Source: Shewanella halotolerans
GTDB lineage: Bacteria > Pseudomonadota > Gammaproteobacteria > Enterobacterales > Shewanellaceae
Assembly (NCBI RefSeq): GCF_019457535.1
Contig: NZ_CP080417.1
Coordinates: 3,782,001-3,846,000, forward strand
Length of the DNA: 64,000 nt
Direction: 5' to 3'
Part shown: positions 41,086 through 49,734 of the stretch, one piece after another
Position numbering within the stretch: position 1 is the stretch's first letter
Layout of the letters: each line of letters opens with the position of its first letter
Position numbers and translations under genes: made by a program
Notes under the pieces: model-generated
What the model was told of the DNA's origin: nothing
Databases searched by the model: none
Seen by the model: the letters and a program-made list of their open reading frames with translations, nothing else

Positions 41086-41814
41086 ATGGAATTTATCTTG
41101 AACACTTTTCAGCCAATCAAACAGGTCAAGGCCTCTGAAGAGGTGTCTAATCAGCTCAAACAAGCCATTTTCCAAGGCAAGTTTAGTGTCGGCGATAAAT
41201 TACCCTCAGAGCGGGAACTGATCGAAAGTTTCCAGGTGAGCCGCACCGTGGTGCGCGAAGCGATCAAGAGTCTTGAAGCGAAAGATCTGGTAGAGATCAA
41301 ACAGGGAGCCACCGGCGGCGCCTTTGTAAAAGCCCTCACCTTCGAGCGCCTGAGCAACGACTGTAAGGATCTCTTCTTTCTCGGCCAGATGTCGTTTAGC
41401 GAGATCTGCCAGGCAAGATTGGCCATCGAGCCCATAGTGGCCGGCCTCGCCGCAAAATACTGTACCCAAGAGCAGGCCATTCAGCTGCGTGAAGCCAATG
41501 CCCATGAGAGCGACAGCCTGGCCTACCCAGAAACGGTATTTCTGCGTAGCCGAGTCCATTATCTGTTGGCCGACATGTGCCAGAACCGTTTCCTGATGGC
41601 GATAGACAAGTCACTGATCCAACTGGTTGCCTCTATCGTCCAGCAATTTCAGCCCGATACCGACAAGATACACCCGGCGGGCCTGCATAACTCTATCGTA
41701 GATGCCGTCATCGCCGGCGATGAAAAAGCGGCCGAAGAGGCGATGCGTAGCCATCTCACCGAATTTATCGGCCTGTTAGCAGGAATCGAAGAGGAATACC
41801 GCAACAGCCGCTAG
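41086..41814 (+). CDS. GntR/FadR-family regulator with FCD domain, 242 aa
   Basis: A winged HTH (FSVGDKLPSERELIESFQVSRTVVREAIKSLEAKDLVEI, residues about 36-70) is followed by an all-helical FCD ligand-binding domain of about 150 residues that usually binds a carboxylate through metal-ligating His/Asp residues (HNSIVDAVIAGDEKAAEEAMRSHL). Starts: ATG at 41086 has no clear site; TTG at 41098 (LNTFQPIKQ) has GGAATTTATC in front and may be the true one. It is divergent from the porin gene and probably represses it and itself from the palindromes at 40838-40868. Confidence 0.87.
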   Translation: MEFILNTFQPIKQVKASEEVSNQLKQAIFQGKFSVGDKLPSERELIESFQVSRTVVREAIKSLEAKDLVEIKQGATGGAFVKALTFERLSNDCKDLFFLGQMSFSEICQARLAIEPIVAGLAAKYCTQEQAIQLREANAHESDSLAYPETVFLRSRVHYLLADMCQNRFLMAIDKSLIQLVASIVQQFQPDTDKIHPAGLHNSIVDAVIAGDEKAAEEAMRSHLTEFIGLLAGIEEEYRNSR

Positions 41815-41829
41815 TCAATGGTTTGAGCC

Positions 41830-41857
41830 TTGACGGCGTCTTTACTGAAGACGCCAG
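41830..41857. terminator. Hairpin between convergent genes
   Basis: ggcgtctt and aagacgcc pair around actg. It sits between gntR and the DUF3087 gene; there is no long T tract. Confidence 0.5.
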
Positions 41858-41864
41858 CCTAACG

Positions 41865-42389
41865 CTAAAACTTCTCCAGCAGCGATTCGTCGAAATCCTC
41901 AGGGCCGATATTAAGCCCAAGCTCGGCGATGCGCGCCTTAACCGCCTCTAGCTCCTTATCGACCTGGCTCAGGGTCAATGTGTTGTCATCCAGCAGATAG
42001 ACCAGCTTCTGGCTGCTGAAATAGAACACCTGTATGGTGAGGGCGTCGATGTCGTTACGCTCGCCCGCCTGCTTAATCTGCTTAAACTTGCGGTAGATGC
42101 GGTTCTGCAGCGCCTTGAGCCTCGACACATAATAGATCTCGCGAAAGTACGCTTTGTGGCGCTGCTGGTAGAGCGCCAAGGCGCAGGTGCCAAAGCCTAT
42201 CAACACGCCGAAGAAATTCAGGTGCAGGTTGCCGGTCGACTCGCCGCTGACCACCTCCTGATTGCCAAACAAGGCGATCAACAGCTGCCCTGATACCAGA
42301 GACAGCAGGGCCAAGCTGGCGATAAACACCGCAATCACCCGATTTAAATGCTGGCGATAACGCGCCTTATCCACCTCGACTAACATCAT
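41865..42389 (-). CDS. DUF3087-family membrane protein, 174 aa
   Basis: Two transmembrane helices (about residues 17-40 and 55-75, VIAVFIASLALLSLVSGQLLIALFG and LNFFGVLIGFGTCALALYQ) are followed by a charged cytosolic C-terminal half with a helical bundle (YYVSRLKALQNRIYRKFKQIKQAGERND). The opening DKARYRQHLNRVI is characteristic of the DUF3087 family. The start chosen is ATG at 42387-42389; the frame extends to a TTG five codons earlier. Role unknown. It is divergent from the MetT-like gene. Confidence 0.8.
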   Translation of the reverse strand: MMLVEVDKARYRQHLNRVIAVFIASLALLSLVSGQLLIALFGNQEVVSGESTGNLHLNFFGVLIGFGTCALALYQQRHKAYFREIYYVSRLKALQNRIYRKFKQIKQAGERNDIDALTIQVFYFSSQKLVYLLDDNTLTLSQVDKELEAVKARIAELGLNIGPEDFDESLLEKF

Positions 42390-42572
42390 TTTTTCGATTT
42401 CCAATCCGTTTTAGCCTAAGCAAGCCTAGCATGAGTAATAAGTTAAGTGACAGTTTTAACAAGATAAAAAATTTGATCTCTCGGCTTAAGCTAGGCAAGT
42501 TAATAACTTGTTACCGCAAGATGTTAACAGGCTTGTCAGAGGATTTAACAGCAACCAAACATTTAGCAGTAA

Positions 42573-42604
42573 AAACATCTAGACGTCTAAATTGACAGAC
42601 GTCT
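42573..42604. promoter_or_regulatory. MetJ operator: four contiguous met boxes
   Basis: Contiguous 8-bp units: aaacatct (6/8), agacgtct (8/8, 42581-42588), aaattgac (2/8) and agacgtct (8/8, 42597-42604) against the MetJ consensus AGACGTCT. The 16-bp phasing between the perfect boxes is as required for MetJ dimers. It lies about 140 bp upstream of the NhaC-family transporter gene. Confidence 0.8.
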
Positions 42605-42744
42605 TTCGATCTCATATCCTCTCACCTATTGAGATGTCCCATTTCGCAGAAAAGCGAGATGTTCCAGCTAGGAGGGCAAGGGAACGAGCATCCAGTTTTA
42701 ATGACACGTCTCCAAGGAGACGTTTAGCGAGAAGAGAGAGCGTT
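42605..42744 (+). promoter_or_regulatory. Structured leader of the metT-like gene
   Basis: The leader between the operator and the coding start contains several hairpins: atctca/tgagat (near 42610-42635), tcgc/gcga (near 42645-42660), gatgttcc/ggaacgagcatc (42658-42694) and acgtctcc/ggagacgt (42707-42724). The last one overlaps an AAGGAG-like sequence. No known riboswitch class is recognised; it may be a regulatory leader or simply the promoter-proximal mRNA. Confidence 0.35.
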
Positions 42745-44076
42745 TTGACAACACCAACACAAACCACGGCCCCAAAGGCATCGTTTATCGCCCTGCTGCC
42801 ACTATTCCTATTTCTGGCCCTGTTTATCGGTGCCGGCGTCTATTTCCAGAGCCAGGGCGTCGACTTTGCCTTCTATCAGCTGCCGAGCGTGGTCGCCATC
42901 CTGCCCGCCATCATACTGGCGCTGCTGATCTCGAAAGAGAAGCTAAACCAGAGCATAGAGACCTTCATCGGCGGCATAGGCCACTCCAACATCATCGCCA
43001 TGTGTCTCATCTACCTGCTGGCCGGCGCCTTTGCCTCCGTGGCCAAGGCCACTGGCGGCGTGGATGCTACCGTGGCGCTGGGGCTGTCGTTAGTGCCCTC
43101 TAACCTGCTGCTACCCGGTTTCTTCGTGATCGCCGCCTTCATCGCCACCGCCATGGGTACCTCTATGGGCACCATAGCCGCGGTCGCCCCAATCGCGCTG
43201 GGCGTGGCCGAAGAGGCGCAGATCGATCTGGCGCTGATGGCCGGGGCTGTGATCTCAGGTGCCCTCTTTGGTGACAACCTGTCGATCATCTCTGACACCA
43301 CCATTGCCGCGACCCGCACCCAGGGCTGTGAGATGAAAGACAAGTTCAGAGAAAACCTGATCTTTGCCATTCCCGCCTCGCTGATCACCCTGGTAGTGTT
43401 CACCCTGGCCGGTCAAGGCCAGGCCGATGTGGCGCCGCAACAGATAGATTTTCTTAAGGTTATCCCCTACCTCACCATCTTGGTACTGGCGGTCGCCGGG
43501 CTGAACGTGTTCGTGGTGCTGACAGTGGGCATCTTGCTGGCAGGCATCACCGGCTTTGCCACCCTGGACTATGGCCTGATCCAATTTGGTAAGGATATCT
43601 ATGCCGGCTTTAGCAACATGCAGGAGATCTTCATCCTCTCCATGCTGGTCGGTGGCCTGGCGGCCCTGATGCAGCAACAGGGTGGACTGGCATTTGTGAG
43701 CAAGCAGATTGAGAAGCTGATCGTCCGCTTCTCCAGCGCCAAGGGCGAGGCCTCGACCCGCGCCTCTGAGCTCGGCATGGCAGGCATAGTCGCACTGACC
43801 AACACCTGTGTGGCCAACAATACCGTCTCTATTGTGGTGACCGGCGATATCGCCAAAGATCTGGCCGAGAAGCATGAGGTTACTCCTAAGCGCGCCGCCA
43901 GTATCTTGGATATCTTCTCCTGCATCATTCAGGGCTTGATCCCTTACGGTGCCCAGGCGCTGCTGATCGCCTCCACCTTCAGCATCAGCCCGCTGCAGGC
44001 GGTTGCCCACGCCTGGTACTGCATGATCCTCGCCATAGTTGCCATCGCCATAGTGGTACTGCGTAAGCGTCACTAA
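42745..44076 (+). CDS. metT: NhaC-family transporter, probable methionine transporter MetT, 443 aa
   Basis: A NhaC-superfamily antiporter-like protein with about 11-12 helices; conserved blocks include AMGTSMGTIAAVAPIA and GALFGDNLSIISDTTIAATRTQG. The start is taken as TTG at 42745; upstream in-frame codons run into hairpins and the MetJ boxes. NhaC-family MetT proteins under MetJ are known in gammaproteobacteria as predicted methionine importers, and the MetJ operator here supports that. Without the operator, Na+/H+ antiport or lysine transport (LysW) would be equally possible. Monocistronic. Confidence 0.82.
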   Translation: MTTPTQTTAPKASFIALLPLFLFLALFIGAGVYFQSQGVDFAFYQLPSVVAILPAIILALLISKEKLNQSIETFIGGIGHSNIIAMCLIYLLAGAFASVAKATGGVDATVALGLSLVPSNLLLPGFFVIAAFIATAMGTSMGTIAAVAPIALGVAEEAQIDLALMAGAVISGALFGDNLSIISDTTIAATRTQGCEMKDKFRENLIFAIPASLITLVVFTLAGQGQADVAPQQIDFLKVIPYLTILVLAVAGLNVFVVLTVGILLAGITGFATLDYGLIQFGKDIYAGFSNMQEIFILSMLVGGLAALMQQQGGLAFVSKQIEKLIVRFSSAKGEASTRASELGMAGIVALTNTCVANNTVSIVVTGDIAKDLAEKHEVTPKRAASILDIFSCIIQGLIPYGAQALLIASTFSISPLQAVAHAWYCMILAIVAIAIVVLRKRH

Positions 44077-44306
44077 GCTGAATTTGTGCGCCCTAACCAT
44101 GGGCGCACGGATCAATTTGTGACAATCCTCACCTTAACAGTTCCACTCTATGGGGGTTTTCACTTAAACTAATGCCATAGGGATATAATTGCGACGCAGT
44201 GAATTAGGTTAAGCATTTACTGAAATTAGCCATGCGTCGAAACGAAAGGAGTACCAAAAATGTACTCCTTTTTTATATTCAAAAAATAACAATAAATGGC
44301 ATCGCT

Positions 44307-45008
44307 ATGGCCCTACACCAACCCATAAACTATGACCTGCAACGCATGGTGGTCTTCACCATTCTGACCGGTGCGCTCATCTCTGCCCTGGGCATCTCTA
44401 TCTCCCTGTTCGCCAAGTTCCAGGTGATGGGACTGGAGGCCTTTAACCAGCGGCCGGATCTGCTGGGCAACTATGTGGACTCCCCCCTGGCCTATATCTT
44501 CAACATGGGACTTATCCTGGCAGGCTCTTGCATACTGCTGGCCATGTACGGCCTGTTGCAGCTCAAGCTGGGGCACTTTGGCAACTATATCGCCTTCGCG
44601 GGCTTTGTGGTGGGGGTGACCATTATCCTCATCGGCATCTACCCCATCAACTACCTCAAAGAGCACAGGCTGTTTTCCACCATCTTCCTGATCGCCACCA
44701 TCATCCTCTATTTCCTGACCCTCTCGGCCAGGGTCAACCATAAGGCAATCTGTTCGACGCCGCTGTTTATCGTTAGCGGCCTGGGACTGACGGCGGCCAG
44801 CAGCCTGGCCCTCATGGTCGATTGGGGGATACTCGACTTCGCCCCCTGCAGCCACCACGACGGCTCTATTTGCGGCGTCGCCTTTGCTATGTGGGCCCAG
44901 ACCAATCTGGTGATGATCTGGTGTGTCACCCTGGCGCTCACCATCAAGAAGCTCGCCAGACACAGCTATCAGGACAACCTGATCAGCCAAGTCTCGGCCC
45001 ACGGCTAG
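44307..45008 (+). CDS. DUF998-like polytopic membrane protein, 233 aa
   Basis: The start is ATG at 44307 (MALHQPINYDLQ); the frame is open 25 codons further, but without sense. Six to seven hydrophobic helices, a pattern like DUF998 (short membrane proteins with GIYPINYLKEHRLFSTIF). There is a CSHHDGSICG loop with two Cys near the C-terminus. Function unknown. A TGTGA-N6-TCACC sequence at 44117-44132 is one mismatch from a CRP site and lies 175 bp upstream. The stop is 8 bases before the next gene, so the two may be co-transcribed. Confidence 0.7.
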   Translation: MALHQPINYDLQRMVVFTILTGALISALGISISLFAKFQVMGLEAFNQRPDLLGNYVDSPLAYIFNMGLILAGSCILLAMYGLLQLKLGHFGNYIAFAGFVVGVTIILIGIYPINYLKEHRLFSTIFLIATIILYFLTLSARVNHKAICSTPLFIVSGLGLTAASSLALMVDWGILDFAPCSHHDGSICGVAFAMWAQTNLVMIWCVTLALTIKKLARHSYQDNLISQVSAHG

Positions 45009-45016
45009 GCGCGTCG

Positions 45017-45733
45017 ATGCGCCTCGCCCAGTACCTGGCCTTAACTGGACTCTGCTCGCGCCGCGCCGCATCGAGACTGATCCGCGACGGGCGAGTCAGC
45101 CTGGACGATCGGCTCGCCAAACACACTGACAGCATCGAGTTGATAGAGACGCCCGCAGGCACACAGGCATCGCTCAGCGTCTGTGTCGATGGCGAGCCTC
45201 TGCCCCCTATCGCCGACAAGGCCTACTGGATATTCAACAAGGCGGTTGGGACAGACTGCCGCCTGCTGGCAGAGGATACAACCAGCTTGATCCATCTGCT
45301 GCCACAGCAGCCGCGACTCTACCCCGTGGGCCGGCTGGATAAAGACTCCAGGGGGCTACTACTACTCACTAACGATGGCGAGCTGACCCAGCGCCTGATG
45401 CACCCCAATTTTGCCCACCACAAACGCTACCATGTCAGGCTAGACAGGCCCTTCGATGATGATTTTGTGGTTAAGATGGCAGCAGAGGTCAGCTATAAGG
45501 ATGTCACCACACTGCCCTGTCAGGTGACACGCCTAAGCCCAGACAGCTTCGAGATTGTCCTCACCCAGGGGCTCAACCGCCAGATCCGCCGCATGAGTCA
45601 GGCCCTTGGCCACAAGGTAATAGACCTTAAACGCGTCGCCATCGAATCCTTAACCCTGGGCGATCTGCCAGAAGGCGAGATGCGACCGCTAACCCAGGCC
45701 CAATTAGACGGGCTTTGGCGCGATCTTGCCTAA
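45017..45733 (+). CDS. RluF/RsuA-family pseudouridine synthase, 238 aa
   Basis: The start is ATG at 45017 (MRLAQYLALTGLCSRRAA). An S4 RNA-binding domain (residues 1-60) is followed by the RsuA-type catalytic domain with GRLDKDSRGLLLLT (catalytic Asp in GRLD) and TQGLNRQIRRM. These blocks match RluF, which makes pseudouridine in helix 80 of 23S rRNA (E. coli U2604), and related RluE/RsuA enzymes. The subfamily assignment is likely RluF-like but not certain. It follows the membrane-protein gene by 8 bases. Confidence 0.85.
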   Translation: MRLAQYLALTGLCSRRAASRLIRDGRVSLDDRLAKHTDSIELIETPAGTQASLSVCVDGEPLPPIADKAYWIFNKAVGTDCRLLAEDTTSLIHLLPQQPRLYPVGRLDKDSRGLLLLTNDGELTQRLMHPNFAHHKRYHVRLDRPFDDDFVVKMAAEVSYKDVTTLPCQVTRLSPDSFEIVLTQGLNRQIRRMSQALGHKVIDLKRVAIESLTLGDLPEGEMRPLTQAQLDGLWRDLA

Positions 45734-46297
45734 CCGCCTATAGCCAACTCTTGGCTAACTCTTAGCTAACCCTTAGCCGAATGCCAGCGCAATGTAGTCA
45801 GCCTGCTGTTAGCCAGCACTTCATCTAAGCTCCTCTCGCCTAATCCCCATCTCACCTCTCACCTCTCACCTTTCACCAAAGCCGAGCCAGAGCCCAAACC
45901 CAAGCCCAAATCTAAGCCTAAACCCAAGCCCGCTCAAAATTTAAGCAACAGCTAAAGTAATGGTTAGCGCACCAGCTTGCAGCATCCACTTAACCACTCG
46001 CACTATCCCTCTGCTCACAACCAAACAATAACCAACTGTTTTTATTGCAATAAGTTAACTATCTGTATAGTGGCGCTCAAAATCACACCGTTTTGTGAAG
46101 CACAGCAAAGATGTCACCTTTAAGGCTTTCGACCAATTATCATATGTCATACATTTAAAAGGCGGAGTTTAAATTTGGTTTCCCAAGTTTGCCGCTAATT
46201 TGAGTTAAAAAAATAAATATCATGGGGCAAAACCCAGTCTGGTGCCTTTCCCTAGCCAGTCAAAGCGCGCAAGACAAAGGCATCAAAGGAGTATGAG
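45734..46297. other. Intergenic stretch with low-complexity repeats
   Basis: About 560 bp without a gene. Three simple-sequence patches: ctaactcttagc-type units (45745-45780), ctcacctctcacc (45852-45878) and agcccaaacccaagcccaaat-type hexamers (45885-45940). The rest is the AT-rich promoter region of the flavoprotein operon. No FNR or CRP consensus was found. Confidence 0.6.
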
Positions 46298-47965
46298 ATG
46301 AGTAAAGAGTATCCACAGAAATCGAAAGAAATTGACCAATACACAGCCAATGTCCTGCAACATGGCATCTCACGCCGGAGCTTTCTGACCCGCGCCGCCA
46401 TGGGCACGGGCGGGTTAGCCTTCGCGGGTATCGCCGGCACGGCAAGCGCCTCAGAGGCGCCTGGCCAAGAATACGCACAGATAGGCAATGCCTCGCTGGA
46501 ATTTATGCCTAAGCCCAAGCCAATCGCCGACAGCGAGATCGCCTCGACCCAGACCTTCGATGTGGTGGTGGTTGGTGCCGGCGCATCGGGCGTACCCGCC
46601 GCACTTTCAGCCAGAGAGAATGGTGCTAGCGTTGCCGTGCTGCAAAAGCAAGCCATAGTCGTTTCTCAAGGCAACACAGGTTCAGGCCTCGACCTTAAGA
46701 AGTGTGACAAAGCCGGTGTTGAAGCCCTGGTTAACCGTCTAATGGCGGATAACGCTCACCGCAGCCACCCTGAACTCATCAGAAGCTGGGCTTATAACTC
46801 AGGTGAAGCGGTGAAGTGGGTACTTGACCGCGCCAACAAAGGTGGGGCTAAGGGTGTAGACCAAGGCACTAAGCCACAACACGGTATTCATGGCATTACT
46901 GAGCACTCGCTGGAATTCGTCACTTCATACTTCGGTCCTAAGCCATACACCGCGGGCGACGGTATGCGTGCCCTGGCGAAAACCGCTGAAAAAGCCGGTG
47001 TTAAGTTTTTCTTCAACACCCCTGCACAACAGCTGATCCAAGATGAAACCGGCAAAGTGATCGGCGTTATTGCGCAAAACCGTGATGGTAAGTACCACAA
47101 GTTTATGGCGAAGAAAGGTGTCATTCTTTCTGCCGGCGACTACCAAAACAATAAGGCGATGTGCGACTTCTTTATCCCAGATCTCAAGAACTTCGAACGC
47201 AAGCAGATGGATCGTACCGGCGACGGTTTCTCCATGGCCTACTGGGCGGGCGGCGTGATCGAGCCTGCGGGTCACACTAAGATGCTTCACGACTTCGACG
47301 CGGGTCCGGCGGCAATGTGTGATATGCCATTCCTGGTGGTTAACGGTAAAGGTGAGCGCTTCGTTAACGAGCAGGTAGAAATGTCATTAATGAACAACTA
47401 CCTACGTGATGAAGTTAACCAAGGTCGCTACAACCAAATCTTCGACTCTAACTACATGGAGCAGTCAAAAGACTGGCCAGGACGTGCATACACGCCTGAA
47501 GAGTTAAAGCATTACATGCCAGAAGTTGAAGGCGAAAAGAAAGGCGTTTACCCATCTCAAATCAATACCTTTGTCGCTGACACGCTAGAAGAGTTGGCAG
47601 AGAAACTCGGTTGTGATCCTAAGACTTTCGTTAAAAACGTTAACCGTTACAACGAGCTATGCAAAACAGGTAAAGATGACGACTTCGGCAAGGCGCCAAG
47701 CAAGATGGCTCCTGTACTGAAAGCGCCTTTCTACGGTATTCACCGCCGCATGCGTATCTCGGCTATCACCTCTGGTGTACTGGTTGATGCGAATCATCAG
47801 GCATTGGATGCAGATGGTAAGCCAATCGGTGGCCTGTTCATCGTCGGTAACATGGGCGGTGGCTTCTACGGCGGGGTCGACTATCCATTGACAGTGTTTG
47901 GCCTCTCATTGGGTCGTTGCTACACCTTCGGTTACCTGACCGGCAGACACGTCGCCAAGTTATAA
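46298..47965 (+). CDS. TAT-exported flavoprotein reductase subunit, fumarate-reductase-like, 555 aa
   Basis: A TAT signal (SRRSFL at residues 25-30) exports the folded flavoprotein. An FAD-binding motif VGAGASG lies at residues 92-98. The protein belongs to the flavocytochrome c/FrdA-like superfamily, but the haem domain is a separate gene (48032). Residues that bind fumarate in Fcc3 are replaced: the NEITTRD region reads NEQVEMS, HTMGG reads AITSG, and GANRLGG is replaced by GGVDYPL. Hence the electron acceptor is probably not fumarate; substrate unknown. Codon use looks biased as in highly expressed genes. Sixty-six bp separate it from the tetraheme cytochrome, clearly an operon. Confidence 0.88.
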   Translation: MSKEYPQKSKEIDQYTANVLQHGISRRSFLTRAAMGTGGLAFAGIAGTASASEAPGQEYAQIGNASLEFMPKPKPIADSEIASTQTFDVVVVGAGASGVPAALSARENGASVAVLQKQAIVVSQGNTGSGLDLKKCDKAGVEALVNRLMADNAHRSHPELIRSWAYNSGEAVKWVLDRANKGGAKGVDQGTKPQHGIHGITEHSLEFVTSYFGPKPYTAGDGMRALAKTAEKAGVKFFFNTPAQQLIQDETGKVIGVIAQNRDGKYHKFMAKKGVILSAGDYQNNKAMCDFFIPDLKNFERKQMDRTGDGFSMAYWAGGVIEPAGHTKMLHDFDAGPAAMCDMPFLVVNGKGERFVNEQVEMSLMNNYLRDEVNQGRYNQIFDSNYMEQSKDWPGRAYTPEELKHYMPEVEGEKKGVYPSQINTFVADTLEELAEKLGCDPKTFVKNVNRYNELCKTGKDDDFGKAPSKMAPVLKAPFYGIHRRMRISAITSGVLVDANHQALDADGKPIGGLFIVGNMGGGFYGGVDYPLTVFGLSLGRCYTFGYLTGRHVAKL

Positions 47966-48031
47966 CAGGCTGAATCTATTACGGATGCCCGAGCATAGGG
48001 CCATCTTGCAAATGATAGAATGGAATAGAAA

Positions 48032-48388
48032 ATGAAAAACGTAAAATTAATCAATATGATACTAGCCGTTGCCTTGAGCTTATTTGCCAACGCAACATTT
48101 GCCAAAGAATTGCCACTACTGGATCAGACCCACCTAGAAGCCGGCATTAAGTGTGCGAGCTGTCATGGCAAGGCCGAGCCTCGTCAGGCCGTGACCATGA
48201 TGAAGTGCGTCAAGTGCCACAACACCCAGAAACTGGCGAAGAAAACGGAGAACTTCAAACCGACCAATCCCCATAAGAATCGCCACTTCGATACAGAAAC
48301 GGATTGTACTAACTGCCACAAGGTTCACCAGAAATCTGAGAACTATTGCACCGGCTGCCACAATCGATTCGATTTCGTGGTGCCCTAG
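48032..48388 (+). CDS. Periplasmic tetraheme cytochrome c, 118 aa
   Basis: The signal peptide ends near residue 24 (ATFA/K). Four CXXCH sites at residues 41-45, 59-63, 92-96 and 106-110 match the tetraheme domain of Shewanella flavocytochrome c3. Extra His residues are available as distal ligands. In this organism the domain is a separate protein that should pass electrons from the quinol pool (via CymA in Shewanella) to the flavoprotein encoded immediately upstream. Split pairs of this type are known in Shewanella. Confidence 0.9.
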   Translation: MKNVKLINMILAVALSLFANATFAKELPLLDQTHLEAGIKCASCHGKAEPRQAVTMMKCVKCHNTQKLAKKTENFKPTNPHKNRHFDTETDCTNCHKVHQKSENYCTGCHNRFDFVVP

Positions 48389-48752
48389 CAGGCGGGGTTA
48401 AACAAGCATATCTGTAAACAAAACCACCTCGTTAAGAGGTGGTTTTCCCCTCGAAAAAGGCGAGCCACTCACCCAAACCCCATCATCTTCCCCTATCCCT
48501 TAAGACCGGGTGAGTGACGCGCCTTTTATCAAGACACGCGCTTTATCAAAGTGCGTTTTATCAAAGTGCGCTTTATCAACTTTCGCTTGGCAGCCAGTTG
48601 CCTGCAATTCACCAGCTGCCCATCACCATACTAACCATATCCCAGTTAAATCCCTTGGATTAGTGACAGGTCACATTCCCTGTCATAAGCCAGCGCTATA
48701 GTGATTATTGCGCGAGAAAACGATATAAAAATAAAACTCACTAGGGGGTTAC
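48389..48752. other. Intergenic region with terminator and 15-bp repeats
   Basis: After the cytochrome gene: a terminator (48420-48446), then three 15-bp units gctttatcaaagtgc (about 48538-48583), then the promoter region of the next gene. No gene is seen. Confidence 0.65.
48420..48446. terminator. Rho-independent terminator
   Basis: aaaccacctc/gaggtggtttt with loop gttaa, followed by a short T run. Confidence 0.85.
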
Positions 48753-49136
48753 ATGACATCGACAGAAACGAGCGAGCAAATCACAGAGAAGCAGCGTGGA
48801 TTTTGGCTAAGCGCCTTCTTAGTCCTGATGTTTATCGCCAATCCGCTGACCGCCATCACCTATTTTGCCAATCCACAAGCCATCACAGAGATCTACCCCA
48901 GCGCCAGCACCGGCATACTCTATTTTCTCGGACTAATGAGCCTGATGAATGTCGTCCTGGCCACCATGATCTGGCGATGGCAGAAGCTAGGCGTATATGG
49001 TTTCTACTGCGTCATCGCCATCGGATTTGTCATCAACCTCTATATCGGCATAGGCGTTATGAGCTCATTGACTGGGCTGCTCGGCGGCGTGCTCGTCTTC
49101 GTAACCACTAAGAAACGATGGGAACATTTTTCTTAA
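48753..49136 (+). CDS. Small membrane protein with four helices, 127 aa
   Basis: ATG is preceded by GGGGG at a good distance. Four hydrophobic segments (about residues 18-40, 52-72, 78-100 and 103-120) in a 127-residue protein with a short charged C-terminus (TTKKRWEHFS). It resembles small polytopic proteins of unknown function; no transport or catalytic motif is seen. It stands alone, between the cytochrome terminator and the repeat region. Confidence 0.75.
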   Translation: MTSTETSEQITEKQRGFWLSAFLVLMFIANPLTAITYFANPQAITEIYPSASTGILYFLGLMSLMNVVLATMIWRWQKLGVYGFYCVIAIGFVINLYIGIGVMSSLTGLLGGVLVFVTTKKRWEHFS

Positions 49137-49734
49137 GCACTAGCCTGCTTAAGGGGGGCTTTGTTGGGGGGCTTTGTTGGGTGAATAGTCACTAGAGTAA
49201 CTTCCGGCTTGATTTGTATTGGGTTGGTGATTGAAGGTCGAACCTTCATTGTTATCTAACGCCTGCCCGGCGGGTGCAGTACATGAAGGTACCAATGTCG
49301 TGATCACATGGTCAGTGGTGCTCCCTGCATCAGGCCAACATTCTCCATATCCCTATGGGTCAGATATGAAAGAACGACGTATATGCAGATACGCCTGCGA
49401 CACGCTGTACGCCATCTAACCTCCAAGGATGGAGGGAATGCGGAAAAATGTCAGGAACATATTTGGCCCTGGCTGCTCTGCGAAATCATCTGACCTACAT
49501 GGATGTAGGGAATGCCGAAAAATGTCAGGAACATTTTCGGCCCTGAAAACGAAGGTCACCGGCGTATCTACACCCGGTGCTTTCATCTCTTCGATTTGGC
49601 ATTACTGGGAGCTATGGGGTCTTTGTCTTTGTTTCTTGATAACTTATTTGTTAGTGATGCAGTTCATGGACTCAGGCATGGAATAAAGCTAGGCTAATTT
49701 GGCGATTAATGGGTTAATTGAATAAGGCTCTGCG
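49137..49734. other. Repeat-bearing intergenic stretch
   Basis: Contains R1 (49241-49410), hairpin-type segments (ggaatgcggaaaaatgtcagg, repeated at 49435-49460 and 49510-49535) and S1 (49539-49600). Short frames here are repeat-derived and are not accepted as genes. Confidence 0.6.
49241..49410. repeat. 170-bp direct repeat, copy R1
   Basis: The same 170-bp block recurs at 50314-50483 with few differences, and in shortened form at 50527-50597. It begins aaccttcattgttatctaac and contains gcccggcggg and ccatatccctatggg hairpins. The inner end gcagatacgcc is complementary to ggcgtatctac in the following S segment, so R+S may form one element. Confidence 0.8.

Noticed and set aside
42605..42744. 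SAM-I or lysine riboswitch in front of the metT-like gene
   Set aside because: The conserved core sequences of those classes (for example the lysine AGAGGUGC block) are not present. It is kept only as an unclassified structured leader.
44117..44132. CRP site before the DUF998-like gene
   Set aside because: TGTGA-caatcc-TCACC is one base off the consensus and far (175 bp) from the start; kept as a remark only.
48538..48585. CRISPR-like array
   Set aside because: Only three 15-bp tandem units without spacers; no cas gene in the window. The same applies to the other short tandem repeats.
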